DNA of 50,436 nt from Methanoregula sp. (GCA_023228295.1 JALOBP010000011.1:1-50436); one strand, 5' to 3'. Shown: positions 40,559 through 49,051, counted from the first letter of the stretch. Program-made: numbers and translations. The notes: a model not told the origin generated them from the letters alone.

Positions 40559-40918
40559 TCAGGTTATGGCATCACGGAGAAATTTCTTGAGAGCGGGTTC
40601 TTTTACTGGAATAATCCGGTAGATCCGGTGATTCGACCGGTAATACGAATCGATAATCCCGCCATCACGGAGCACTTTCAGGTTATATGATATAAGGTTC
40701 TGTGGCTCCTCAAAGACATAAAAGAATTCGCAGACACAGTGGTCGCGGTTGAGGAGCATCAGGATTATTTTAAGGCGAAGCGGGTGACTGAGCAGTTTCA
40801 TGAGCTGGTTTAGTTCTTTAATACGGGGCTTAGAAAGCGAGGCTTTCTCCTTTGCAAGGTCGTCTTCCCAATCGCTCCGAAGTGCGCAGTCAGCGGGACA
40901 GCAGCGGGCAGTTGCCAT
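40559..40918 (-). CDS. ArsR-family metalloregulator (copy 2)
   Basis: 119-aa winged-helix protein: LLSHPLRLKIILMLLNRDHCVCEFF with CVC, EPQNLISYNLKVLRDGGII for DNA recognition, and N-terminal ARCCPADC as extra thiols. Like copy 1 it combines a CC pair with CVC, but its overall sequence differs. TTATTAAT just upstream (about 40940-40948 on the minus strand) would give a near-leaderless transcript. It diverges from the DGC gene at 41069. Confidence 0.9.
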   Translation of the reverse strand: MATARCCPADCALRSDWEDDLAKEKASLSKPRIKELNQLMKLLSHPLRLKIILMLLNRDHCVCEFFYVFEEPQNLISYNLKVLRDGGIIDSYYRSNHRIYRIIPVKEPALKKFLRDAIT

Positions 40919-40992
40919 GATACGGGATATGCATGAGAAATTAATAAGATGCTCGCCGGAGCTGCAGCGGGTATTTGAGAGGATCCATGGTT

Positions 40993-41008
40993 TTCAAATT
41001 TTCTTGAA
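40993..41008. promoter_or_regulatory. third TTCA-N8-TGAA operator
   Basis: TTCAAATTTTCTTGAA differs by one base from the site at 37348-37363. It lies 13 bp upstream of the TATA box of the 41069 gene, between that gene and arsR copy 2. Confidence 0.6.
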
Positions 41009-41020
41009 ATCCGGTTCCGG

Positions 41021-41030
41021 GATATATATC
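41021..41030 (+). promoter_or_regulatory. TATA box for the third DGC gene
   Basis: GATATATATC is about 45 bp upstream of ATG 41069; transcription start is expected near 41051. Confidence 0.5.
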
Positions 41031-41068
41031 GCGTCGCGCTCAACGCATCATGCAGAAGGTGTGAAAAG

Positions 41069-41620
41069 ATGGAATACGAAACTGCAAAGATTGTAAAAGT
41101 GACCGGGAAATGCCCGGCCTGTGAGGATTATGCCGGGAAGAACTCCACCACTCCGCCAAAGATCGCGGTGATGGCCTGCGAGGGCGCTTGTGCCCGGGGC
41201 GAAGTGGCGAGGAGGGCGGCAAACATGGTGGCCCACAGGCTCGCCCGGGACTCAACCGTCCGGATCTGCCTTGGGGGTGCTTTCACGAAAGACACCGGCC
41301 AGCGAAACCTTGTCCGCCGGGCGGAGAAGGTGATCGCCATCGAGGGCTGCTTCATCAACTGTTCCTCGCGGATGATGTGCGGGGTCATTCCGGAACTCCG
41401 GCCGGAGATTGTGCGGGCAGATTTGATTTATAATCTCGACCTTCCATTTGGGATCGATGATGTGCCGGACGAGATGTTTACAGTCTATGCTCATCTGGTA
41501 GCGGAACAGGTTGTAAAAAATCTTGGAAATCCGGCCCCCTGTCGCGGGGATCCCGGATCGCAGTCTCCGTGTCCATCGGCAGCGGGCCCGCCAGCACATT
41601 CTGCCGGATGCGGAAAGTAA
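41069..41620 (+). CDS. DGC-type putative metal-binding protein (copy 3)
   Basis: 183 aa. VTGKCPACEDYAGKN, MACEGACARGEVARRAAN, and AIEGCFINCSSRMMCG together are a DGC-like pattern with EGC replacing DGC. The C-terminal 40 residues are Pro/Cys-rich (CRGDPGSQSPCPSAAGP) and end CGK, another loose thiol tail. It has its own promoter with a TTCA-N8-TGAA operator, which ties it to the arsenic regulon. Confidence 0.75.
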   Translation: MEYETAKIVKVTGKCPACEDYAGKNSTTPPKIAVMACEGACARGEVARRAANMVAHRLARDSTVRICLGGAFTKDTGQRNLVRRAEKVIAIEGCFINCSSRMMCGVIPELRPEIVRADLIYNLDLPFGIDDVPDEMFTVYAHLVAEQVVKNLGNPAPCRGDPGSQSPCPSAAGPPAHSAGCGK

Positions 41621-41703
41621 CTCTTTTTTGCATATTTGGTTTCACATGTCCTGCATTATGGGTACGATAATCTTTATTATGGTCATCAGCTAGATCGCTC
41701 CCC

Positions 41704-42117
41704 ATGGCACTCAAGAAGCAGATCCTGGATGTGATCGGGGGCCCTCACGTGGCGGCTGTCGCCACGCTTGACGGGAAGCAACCTGCCGTGCGGTTCATGG
41801 TGCTTTCCGGGTTCCCTGACATGACGCTTGTTGGAGGAACGATGAAAGTCTCAAACAAGGTCGGGCAGCTGAAGAAGAATCCTGATACGGCACTTACTGT
41901 GTGGTCTGGTAAGGAGTTCTCTGACCCGTATGTCGAGATCAAGGCAAAAGGAGCAGTCCACGAAGATGTTGCCACCAAGAAGAAGTACTGGAACCCGATG
42001 TTTGAGCAGTACTTCAAATCGGCGGACAACCCGGACTTTGTGGTTCTTGTCTTTACCGCAGCCGAGATCACGTATCACGGGAAGAACATGTCCAGCATGG
42101 AAGTCTGGACGCGGTAA
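41704..42117 (+). CDS. pyridoxamine 5'-phosphate oxidase-like flavin-binding protein
   Basis: 137 aa, split-barrel fold: VAAVATLDGKQPAVRFMVLSG (residues about 15-35), VSNKVGQLKKNPDTALTVWSG, VEIKAKGAVHEDVATKKKYW, and a C-terminal FTAAEITYHG strand. Family members bind FMN or F420, and methanogens often use F420; which cofactor cannot be told. It is a stand-alone gene. Confidence 0.85.
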   Translation: MALKKQILDVIGGPHVAAVATLDGKQPAVRFMVLSGFPDMTLVGGTMKVSNKVGQLKKNPDTALTVWSGKEFSDPYVEIKAKGAVHEDVATKKKYWNPMFEQYFKSADNPDFVVLVFTAAEITYHGKNMSSMEVWTR

Positions 42118-42167
42118 GGCAGGTCTCTACCTTTTTATTATCCGATCAGGTACGAAAAAAGAGGTTT

Positions 42168-42635
42168 TCAGGCCATCCCGGCCTTAACAATAACAACGTC
42201 CTTGACCGGGCGGTCGCCGGAACCGGTTTTGATCTTTGCAATCTTGTCAACAACGTCCATACCTTCAACTACCTTTCCAAATACCGGGTGCTTCCCGTCA
42301 AGGAAGTTGTTGTTGATAAGGTTGATGAAGAACTGGCTGCCGCCGGTGTTGGGGCCTGCGTTTGCCATTGAGATAGTTCCGCGGTCGTTTTTATTGCCAG
42401 GTGAAAACTCGTCCTTGATAGTATATCCCGGCCCACCGCATCCGGTGCCGGTGGGGTCGCCGCCCTGGATCATGAAGCCGTCGATAACGCGGTGAAAGAT
42501 CACGCCGTTATAGTAGCCTTTCTGTACAAGCGTCTCGAAGTTGCCCGCGGTGATGGGCATGTCGGGGGCAAGGGCAATCTTGATCGTGCCCATATTCGTT
42601 TCGAGTATTACCGTTTTTTCTGAAGATGCTGTCAT
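42168..42635 (-). CDS. cytosolic peptidyl-prolyl isomerase, cyclophilin type
   Basis: 155 aa, complete cyclophilin core: NFETLVQKGYYNGVIFHRVIDGFMIQGGDPTGTG is abbreviated here to its catalytic FHR and QGGDPTG; MANAGPNTGGSQFFI and HPVFGKVVEGMDVVD are also present. There is no signal peptide. It catalyses proline cis/trans isomerisation. A close paralogue with a signal peptide lies 85 bp upstream. Confidence 0.96.
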   Translation of the reverse strand: MTASSEKTVILETNMGTIKIALAPDMPITAGNFETLVQKGYYNGVIFHRVIDGFMIQGGDPTGTGCGGPGYTIKDEFSPGNKNDRGTISMANAGPNTGGSQFFINLINNNFLDGKHPVFGKVVEGMDVVDKIAKIKTGSGDRPVKDVVIVKAGMA

Positions 42636-42719
42636 AGTATGCTGTAAGAGTTTGGGTTTTGCAGGTTCATCTGTTTTGCGAATATGGTATGGGAATGTTT
42701 ATTTGAAAAAGGGGTGCCG

Positions 42720-43376
42720 TCAGATCATAACGGCGCGGATAATCGTGACATTTTCGAGCGGGCGATAATTGCCGGCTTTTCCAGTTGTTTCGACCTTGCT
42801 GATCGCATCAACAACCTCCATACCCTCAACGACCTTGCCAAAAACCGGGTGCTTGCGGTCAAGATTGTTATTGTTCACGAGATTGATAAAAAACTGTGAA
42901 CCTCCGGTATTTGCCCCAGAGTTTGCCATCGATATGGTTCCCCGGTCATTCCGGTTGGTACTTAAAAATTCGTCCGGGATTGTGTAGCCTGGTCCCCCCC
43001 GGCCCGTGCCGGTTGGATCGCCGCCCTGGATCATGAATCCGTCCATGACGCGGTGGAAGATCACGCCGTCATAGTATCCTTTCTCAACAAGGCTCCTGAA
43101 ATTCCCTGCAGTGACGGGCATGTCCGGATCGAGCGCGATAATGATGGTGCCCATGTTCGTTTCAAGCTGAACCCGCTCCCATAACTCCTGTGGAATGGCA
43201 GTTGCCGCGGGTGATGCACTGGTCGTTACAGGCTGTACGGATGCCGATGGCAACGGGCAGACTCCGCTCTCACCTGAATCACAGGTAACCGCAGGTGTCT
43301 GCTGGGTGCACCCGGCTGTCAGCATGAGGACGGATAGAAGGACCCCCATGAACAGGATATTTCTGATTGAAGACAT
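42720..43376 (-). CDS. exported cyclophilin lipoprotein
   Basis: 218 aa. N-terminal MGVLLSVLMLTAGCTQQTP is a signal peptide with lipobox and lipidation Cys. A Ser/Pro/Thr-rich linker of about 50 residues follows, then a cyclophilin domain very close to the neighbour (GVIFHRVMDGFMIQGGDPTG, GANTGGSQFFINLV). It probably folds secreted proteins at the cell surface. Likely a duplication of the adjacent gene plus a secretion signal. Confidence 0.94.
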   Translation of the reverse strand: MSSIRNILFMGVLLSVLMLTAGCTQQTPAVTCDSGESGVCPLPSASVQPVTTSASPAATAIPQELWERVQLETNMGTIIIALDPDMPVTAGNFRSLVEKGYYDGVIFHRVMDGFMIQGGDPTGTGRGGPGYTIPDEFLSTNRNDRGTISMANSGANTGGSQFFINLVNNNNLDRKHPVFGKVVEGMEVVDAISKVETTGKAGNYRPLENVTIIRAVMI

Positions 43377-43440
43377 CCCTTTCAGGTTTGTTCACGGGGA
43401 AAAAATAGGTTTTGGAAATTTGTGATTTTTTAGGGGCTGG

Positions 43441-44115
43441 TCACTTCTTCTCGTCCCTGCGCGACCCGCTGAAGTAAAAAATGGCGCCGATTGCGAGGAT
43501 CATCGAGATGAACCCGGTCAGGATAATCATGCCGCCACGGGAAGTATAATCGGTATAGTCCTCGGCGGAAACATCGATAGCGAGAACCGCGTAGGTGTTT
43601 CCGGTGGAGTCCTGGATGGAGTCATCGATGGGAGCATATGCGGTCATGAATGACCCGTACCTGGTTGTGTAAGGCTGTTTTGATGTGGTCGGGCCGGAGA
43701 GGGCGAGCAGGATATCCATCTTATCGGGAGCGGTTGATACTTCACCAATCTTTACTGAACCCTGGGGGTCGTCGGGATAGAGATCGTCGACAAGGAATGT
43801 CACGGTCTGGTCTGAATTAACTTTAAGGATATACGCATTGAGGATGTTGTCATCCATACTGCGCATATTCTGCAGTTTCCGGGCAATTGCTGTATACTGT
43901 TCCGACTCCTCGTCACCAGGTTTGAGTCCGTCGAGGTCTTTTGGAGATATCTGGGTTGCCATTACGCTTGCGGTGGATTCCAGCCCCATCTTGACCGTAT
44001 TCTGCAGGGCGTCGTTCTGGTTATTGTAAGCGACCAGGGTGAGAGATCCGATGATAAGGATCACAAGGATCGAACTGATAAGTACTTTTTTCGAGTTCAC
44101 AAGTGAACAATTCAT
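43441..44115 (-). CDS. membrane sensor protein with Cache-like extracellular domain, no output domain
   Basis: About 224 aa. Two membrane segments bracket an extracellular region of about 150 residues (VLISSILVILIIGSLTLV near the N terminus and IILTGFISMILAIGAIFYF near the C terminus). The loop between resembles Cache/PAS-type sensors (YILKVNSDQTVTFLVDDL, YAPIDDSIQDSTGNTYAVLA). After the second segment only SGSRRDEKK remains, with no kinase or HAMP domain. ATG 44113-44115 has AGGAGGT upstream and overlaps the PEGA gene stop by 4 bp. Confidence 0.7.
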   Translation of the reverse strand: MNCSLVNSKKVLISSILVILIIGSLTLVAYNNQNDALQNTVKMGLESTASVMATQISPKDLDGLKPGDEESEQYTAIARKLQNMRSMDDNILNAYILKVNSDQTVTFLVDDLYPDDPQGSVKIGEVSTAPDKMDILLALSGPTTSKQPYTTRYGSFMTAYAPIDDSIQDSTGNTYAVLAIDVSAEDYTDYTSRGGMIILTGFISMILAIGAIFYFSGSRRDEKK

Positions 44116-45653
44116 GAACGTAACCTCCTTGTTGCGATACCGATTGCAAGGATTGCCACACAACCTCCGATCAGGGTGAGGGGCGATGGAGCTGATGCCG
44201 GCGTCGGTGCGGGTGCAGGCTGCATGCTGATGGCAAGCGGAGTTGTCTGCCCGGCCGTCACTGATGCTGTGGTGGAGTAATCAACGTAATTGGTATATTT
44301 GAGCAGCACCTGGTGACTGCCCGAAGGAATCCCATCCAGAGTTGCCGGGGTGTATCCCTTGAACAGGTTGTCGATATACACTTCAGCACCTGATGGTGTC
44401 GAAACAATGTTGAATCCGCCAGTGGCAGGCACCGGTGTCGGACTGGGTCCTATTGGTGAGAGGATCGCATTGATCGGGTTGACTACATTTGGCTGGACAT
44501 ACACGGTGTTCATCCATTCATTGTATCCCGGTGCTGTGATCTTGAAGAGGCGGTTCCCGCTGGCGACATTGTAGAGTGTGAGCATACCTCCAGGAGGAAT
44601 CGTCCCTTGTGCATTGCTGTCCATGAAGACGCTCGCGCCGGGTAGGGAAGTTATAGCAACTGTTCCAAATATTGCCGGGGCCATTACAGCGTTCAGGTTC
44701 TGGTTGGTGTTAGCATTTACATAGACCGTGGTGGTGAAGTCAGAATATCCCGGGAGGGAGAGCCTGAATGTATGGCTGCCCGGGTACAGGGTTACGGTCA
44801 GAGGGGCTTTTCCCTGGTATGAACCGTCGACATAGACCAATGCATTGTTAGGATTCGATGTGACCGAAACCGTACCGGTACTGCGGGGTGGTGGGGGCGA
44901 CGGCTGGAGTGTCGGGTAATAGGTAGCAGTCTGCCCTGAGTATACGTTGATAAGCTGGGTGTCCGGCGTGTATCCGGAGAGGGATGCCTTCATTGAATAT
45001 GTCCCTGGTGCGAGATTGGGGAGTGTTATCGGGGAATATCCCTGGAAGTTACCGTTCATGTAGATGGCGGCACCTGCCGGGCTCGACTGGGTGTAGATTG
45101 CCCCATTCTGGACCGGGGGAACCGTGGTCTGCGTCGGGACCGGGTTCAGGGTAGCATAAACCTCGATGTGCTCGCCATCCGCCGGCATGTGGGAGAGCGG
45201 GCCGGACCAAGGGTTATATCCTGCTTTAGTCACCGATACCGTACGGATGGGAGTGCCCGTTGGGGATACCGGAACCGTACAGATTCCCTGTGCGATTGTA
45301 CACTGGTAACTCCCGTCAAATGCGACAGCGGCTCCTTCGACGTTACAGTGGGTATCAATGTACCCCTTTCCGCCCCCAACTGAAGTGGGTTCAACGGTCG
45401 GGATGGTGATGGTTATCGTCGGTTCCGTGGTCGGCACTGCTGTCTTTACGGTAGTGGGCACGGTTGTTGGTACCGTTGTTGCAGCGGTGGTTGGTTCTGG
45501 TGTGGGCTCCATTGTTGGAGCGGTTACCGGATTGATGATGCCGGTGGTTTCCGCAAGTGTGACCTCTTCGTCCCCGGCAACCGGTGTGATAACCGCGGCG
45601 AGAAGAATACATATGAGCAGTGTAATCAGCAGTTTTGGAATGATCTGTTTCAC
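44112..45653 (-). CDS. secreted surface protein with PEGA repeats
   Basis: About 513 aa. A GTG at 45651-45653 begins VKQIIPKLLITLLICILLAA, a signal peptide; longer frames upstream lie in the aminotransferase end. A Thr/Pro-rich region (residues about 40-100) is followed by one divergent and four PEGA repeats (AAIYMNGNFQGYSPITL, ALVYVDGSYQGKAPLTV, ASVFMDSNAQGTIPP, AEVYIDNLFKGYTPATL). A Pro/Ala spacer precedes a C-terminal membrane anchor ending TRRLRS. PEGA domains occur in surface proteins; the ligand is unknown. It has its own TATA box. Confidence 0.85.
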   Translation of the reverse strand: MKQIIPKLLITLLICILLAAVITPVAGDEEVTLAETTGIINPVTAPTMEPTPEPTTAATTVPTTVPTTVKTAVPTTEPTITITIPTVEPTSVGGGKGYIDTHCNVEGAAVAFDGSYQCTIAQGICTVPVSPTGTPIRTVSVTKAGYNPWSGPLSHMPADGEHIEVYATLNPVPTQTTVPPVQNGAIYTQSSPAGAAIYMNGNFQGYSPITLPNLAPGTYSMKASLSGYTPDTQLINVYSGQTATYYPTLQPSPPPPRSTGTVSVTSNPNNALVYVDGSYQGKAPLTVTLYPGSHTFRLSLPGYSDFTTTVYVNANTNQNLNAVMAPAIFGTVAITSLPGASVFMDSNAQGTIPPGGMLTLYNVASGNRLFKITAPGYNEWMNTVYVQPNVVNPINAILSPIGPSPTPVPATGGFNIVSTPSGAEVYIDNLFKGYTPATLDGIPSGSHQVLLKYTNYVDYSTTASVTAGQTTPLAISMQPAPAPTPASAPSPLTLIGGCVAILAIGIATRRLRS

Positions 45654-45690
45654 AGTATCGCGTCCTGCAAGTGTAATTCTGGCGAAACAA

Positions 45691-45700
45691 TCTATAAAAA
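45691..45700 (-). promoter_or_regulatory. PEGA gene TATA box
   Basis: Minus-strand TTTTTATAGA in the 61-bp gap after the aminotransferase gene; transcription start is expected about 16 nt before the GTG start. Confidence 0.5.
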
Positions 45701-45714
45701 GAATAGTGTTTGTT

Positions 45715-46890
45715 TCAGGAGAACCCGGCAATAACCCGTGCGAGCCGGTGCATACCCTCGGTGATCTCCTCTTCGGAAGCCGATGAGAAATTGAGCCGGA
45801 TGGTATCCATTCCGCCACCATCCGTGAAGAACGGCAGGCCCGGCAGGACAGCAACGTTCTGGCGTACCCCCTCTTCGAACACCCTGCGGGAGGATAAGCC
45901 CGGCGGAAGTGTGGCGAGAAGGAACATCCCCCCCTCAGGATGCGTATGGGAGACCTGCGGCAGGAGATCGTCGAACAGATTGCACATCATATGGCATTTC
46001 CTCTGGTATACCGCAACAATTTTCCGGATATGGGCATCAAGATCGTTCGTGGTGAGGTAACGGTGGAGGATCTTCTGGGATATGAAGTTAGAGTGTAGAT
46101 CAGCTGCCTGTTTTACGATGTTGAACTGCGTGATGATCTCTTCTGGTGCATACATCCACCCGATCCTCATCCCCGGCGCTACGATTTTTGAGAATGATCC
46201 CGATATTACTGACTGATCCGGCAGGTATTTTTTCACTGGGAGTCGTGGCCGGGCATCGAAGAATAGTTCCCCAAATGCATCATCCTCGTAAAAGACGGTG
46301 TCGGTTCCGTTGAGGATCTCTGCAATGGCCTTCCGGTTCTCCTGCGAGTAGGTACGTCCTGACGGGTTCTGGGAATTAGGGATCCCGTAAAAAAATTTTA
46401 ACGGGGTGTTTATTACCAGTGCCTGAAACGCCCCGAGATCCAGCCCAGCATCTTCGAGAGGGATGGTGTGGATAATTGGCTCGTAGAGCGAGAAGGCTTC
46501 TATTGCACCAAGGTAGCCAGGTCTCTCCATACCGACATGATCGCCGGCATCCAAAAAGATCTTGGCAAAAAGGTCAAGGCACTGCTGGGAGCCATTGACG
46601 ATCTGGATCTCGTCTGCGGTTGCCGGCAGTCCCAGCCTCTCGCGATATCGTCCTGCAATATATTCCCTGAGTGGACGATATCCGTCTGTTGTCGTATACT
46701 GGAGGGCAGTGCAAGCATCCTCGTCCATGACCTCGCGGGTTGCCTGTGCAATCCCCTCGCAGTCAATCAGGGCTGATGAAGGGAGCCCCCCGGCAAATGA
46801 GATGATTGTGGAATCTGCCGATACCCGGAAGAGCTCTTTGAGAAATGAGGGTGGTGCCTGTGCCATCCGGCGGGAAAATTGGAATAACAT
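45715..46890 (-). CDS. PLP-dependent aminotransferase, class I/II
   Basis: 391 aa, related to 2-aminoadipate/aromatic aminotransferases (MocR-like catalytic part without an HTH). FAGGLPSSALIDCEGI near the N terminus, LQYTTTDGYRPLREYIA, QIVNGSQQCLDLFAKIFLD, FFYGIPNSQNPSGRTYS, and the PLP-lysine loop ISGSFSKIVAPGMRIGWMY fit the family. Substrate is uncertain. ATG 46888-46890 is preferred; a TATA box (ATTTATAATC at 46921-46930 on the minus strand) lies just upstream. Confidence 0.9.
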   Translation of the reverse strand: MLFQFSRRMAQAPPSFLKELFRVSADSTIISFAGGLPSSALIDCEGIAQATREVMDEDACTALQYTTTDGYRPLREYIAGRYRERLGLPATADEIQIVNGSQQCLDLFAKIFLDAGDHVGMERPGYLGAIEAFSLYEPIIHTIPLEDAGLDLGAFQALVINTPLKFFYGIPNSQNPSGRTYSQENRKAIAEILNGTDTVFYEDDAFGELFFDARPRLPVKKYLPDQSVISGSFSKIVAPGMRIGWMYAPEEIITQFNIVKQAADLHSNFISQKILHRYLTTNDLDAHIRKIVAVYQRKCHMMCNLFDDLLPQVSHTHPEGGMFLLATLPPGLSSRRVFEEGVRQNVAVLPGLPFFTDGGGMDTIRLNFSSASEEEITEGMHRLARVIAGFS

Positions 46891-46920
46891 AATGATTGAT
46901 CTAGATCTGATACGACGGGA

Positions 46921-46930
46921 GATTATAAAT
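46921..46930 (-). promoter_or_regulatory. aminotransferase TATA box
   Basis: Minus-strand ATTTATAATC is centred 36 bp upstream of ATG 46890, so transcription should start near 46900. The 226 bp between here and 47157 show no gene. Confidence 0.5.
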
Positions 46931-47135
46931 AACAGGAGATCCGCCCAAAAAATTTCATGATTGCATGAGGGGGATGCGGCGCAAGCGTAGTCATGGTAGT
47001 CTGCACGTTTGGGATGAGCGATCAAACGTGGCTATATGATGAGCATCTGACACGACCCAAGAGCAAAAGACCCTGCATGTTCCGAAACCTGCATACTGAA
47101 TCAAGGCACGGAAAAAATGAGAAATGTGAGGTTCG

Positions 47136-47151
47136 CCCGGAATTAACCGGG
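47136..47151 (-). terminator. hairpin after the HicB-like gene
   Basis: CCCGG-AATTAA-CCGGG, a GC stem with 6-nt loop, starting 5 bp after the HicB-like stop; it may end the transcript. Confidence 0.4.
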
Positions 47152-47156
47152 AGAAT

Positions 47157-47381
47157 TTATGCGGAATCCGCTACTTCGATCTTGATGATCTCAGAATGCA
47201 TCGATGCGATGAGCGAGTGGAGTTCCGCGTTCTGTGCCTTACGCACCTGCTCGATCTCTTCTTTGATCCGGGCAACAGCCTCATTCTGGGAGCTGCCATG
47301 ACCACGAGCACCCGGGACCTCGATACAGCGTGCGGTGAAACCGCCGCGCTCGTGGGCCTCGGTTATGATGGTGTAGTGCAT
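47157..47381 (-). CDS. HicB-like antitoxin-fold protein, solitary
   Basis: 74 aa. MHYTIITEAHERGGFTARCIEVPGARGHGSS is abbreviated to YTIITE, GGFTARCIEVPG and GHGSSQNEA, the HicB/UPF0150 partial RNase H fold; NEAVARIKEEIEQVRKAQN continues it. No C-terminal DNA-binding domain and no HicA-like toxin gene (about 60 aa, double-stranded-RNA-binding fold) lie beside it. It may be an orphan regulatory protein. Confidence 0.78.
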   Translation of the reverse strand: MHYTIITEAHERGGFTARCIEVPGARGHGSSQNEAVARIKEEIEQVRKAQNAELHSLIASMHSEIIKIEVADSA

Positions 47382-47447
47382 GATTGTACAAAAAAGCTGT
47401 AACGATTTACATAGTTTCTGGTCAGAATGGCTAAAAACGGGTAGTTT

Positions 47448-48209
47448 TCAGGTAGTTTCCTCATCATGCGGCGGTGCTTTCCGCGCTTCGTAATGCCGGA
47501 CATGCTCTCTGACGCCATCCTCAAATTCCGTATGGTGGAGCCGGAACTCCTGGGATACGAGGAGCATTCGGGCAGCATCGCCGATGGCCTTGTGGGGCTT
47601 GATGATATACCGGAATTTTTCCGGGATTGGATACCTGAAGTTGGTCGAGGTGATCGCATCGGTCCGGAGGGAAAAACCAATGACGAGGGACATTCGGTCA
47701 AGGGATACATCTTCTGTTAAGGAGTACTCCTTGCGGATTTCGCTCTGGAGGTCCCGAATAACAAAGCCGCCGGTATTGACCCGGGCCCGCTGGAATGTCT
47801 CTAATTCGCGCTTGCGGGCAAAGAAGGCAATTGAATCGATGTTTTTGTAATTGAGCGCCTGCATGAACGCTCTGATATCTGCATGGACTGCATGAATGGC
47901 CTCCCGGGCGCAGCGTGTACCTTCTGCGTCCAGCCGGAATTTGCGGTCATCCGGTAGTGTCTCTCCGGGCCTGTTAAGGTTGAAGACCCTCCGGTGGCCG
48001 TCTATCCGCTTACCTATCTCGTCTGTGACATTCTTCCAGAGTTCGACCTCGACATCATGACTGAATGCCTTGCCGGCAAATGCGACCGTGTCTGAGACCG
48101 GGTCATGCAGGACAACGCCAATCTCGATAGGGATCTGCATGCCCTGCCGGGTGCCGCGGATACCGGCAAATTCCATGTCGATATAGGCAGTCATCGGGGA
48201 TGTCATCAT
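47448..48209 (-). CDS. DEDDh exonuclease-like protein (RNase H fold)
   Basis: 253 aa. AYIDMEFAG with IEIGVVL a little later is the DxE exonuclease I motif (D11, E13). HKAIGDAARMLL has the HxxxxD spacing of exonuclease III in the DEDDh class (H206, D211). The central motif region IAFFARKRELETF lacks the usual Asp, so activity is uncertain. The middle has FVIRDLQSEIRKEYSL, as in DnaQ-like enzymes. It follows the methyltransferase gene by 41 bp with GAGGTTGTTAC as ribosome binding site. Not identified with a named family. Confidence 0.6.
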   Translation of the reverse strand: MMTSPMTAYIDMEFAGIRGTRQGMQIPIEIGVVLHDPVSDTVAFAGKAFSHDVEVELWKNVTDEIGKRIDGHRRVFNLNRPGETLPDDRKFRLDAEGTRCAREAIHAVHADIRAFMQALNYKNIDSIAFFARKRELETFQRARVNTGGFVIRDLQSEIRKEYSLTEDVSLDRMSLVIGFSLRTDAITSTNFRYPIPEKFRYIIKPHKAIGDAARMLLVSQEFRLHHTEFEDGVREHVRHYEARKAPPHDEETT

Positions 48210-48250
48210 GTAACAACCTCACAAATCCCGTATCGGATTACCCGACGTCC

Positions 48251-49015
48251 TTATTTCTCCTGTTTGGATATGCGGGAGAGTGCAATTTTACAATACTCCT
48301 GATCGATCTCGATCCCAACTCCGTTACGGTTGTTCTGGAGTGCCGCGACAAGGGTGCTCCCGCTACCCATGAACGGGTCGAGCACGGTATCCCCTACAAA
48401 GGAAAAGAGCTTCATGCACCGGAGGGGTAGTTCCAAAGGAAATGGTGCGGGGTGCCCGATCCTCGATTTCTTCTCCCCGCCAAAGGTCCAGAGGCCATTG
48501 GTCCATTCCATGAACTGCTCCCGTGTGATATCCGATTCTTTCGATCCGCTGGTCTTTTTCCACGAGTCTTTATACAGGACAATGATGAGTTCTACCGGGG
48601 CGATGACATAGGGTGCTGAAGCGCTCGTCCATGAACCCCAAGCAGTCCTGCGGGAGATATTACCCTCGTTCCAAATGATGGTGGAGTGGTAGGAGAAACC
48701 AACCTTCTTTGCAATGGTTGTAAGGTCAGCCCCAACGCTCTGCTGGCCACCTTTATTCTTATCGAGCGGGACATTCAGGCAGAACCGCCCGTCATCCTTT
48801 ATCCAGCGGTAACAGCGTTTCATCCATGCTTTAGAGAAGGCAAGGTAGTCCTGGTAGGTGCCCCGGTCATTATGAGAATTGTACTGGATATCCACGTTGT
48901 AGGGGGGTGAGGTGATTACAAGATCAACGCTCTTTTGTGGAACCGCACGAGTGGAAAAAATATCCTCATTAATGATCGTTGCCCGGTCACTCTGATAAAA
49001 AATCCCGCGATCCAC
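48251..49015 (-). CDS. beta-class DNA methyltransferase (likely N4-cytosine)
   Basis: 254 aa. LVITSPPYNVD (about residue 33) precedes the SAM motif VLDPFMGSGSTLVAAL (about residue 217), the same order as the gene at 12338. The start is GTG 49013-49015 with GAGGATAACGG upstream. It is not accompanied by a recognisable restriction endonuclease. A DEDDh exonuclease-like gene follows and a start-less remnant precedes it, so it could be the surviving half of a modification module or an orphan. Confidence 0.88.
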   Translation of the reverse strand: MDRGIFYQSDRATIINEDIFSTRAVPQKSVDLVITSPPYNVDIQYNSHNDRGTYQDYLAFSKAWMKRCYRWIKDDGRFCLNVPLDKNKGGQQSVGADLTTIAKKVGFSYHSTIIWNEGNISRRTAWGSWTSASAPYVIAPVELIIVLYKDSWKKTSGSKESDITREQFMEWTNGLWTFGGEKKSRIGHPAPFPLELPLRCMKLFSFVGDTVLDPFMGSGSTLVAALQNNRNGVGIEIDQEYCKIALSRISKQEK

Positions 49016-49051
49016 GCCGTTATCCTCTCACTAGATCTTCTCCTGCTGGTG

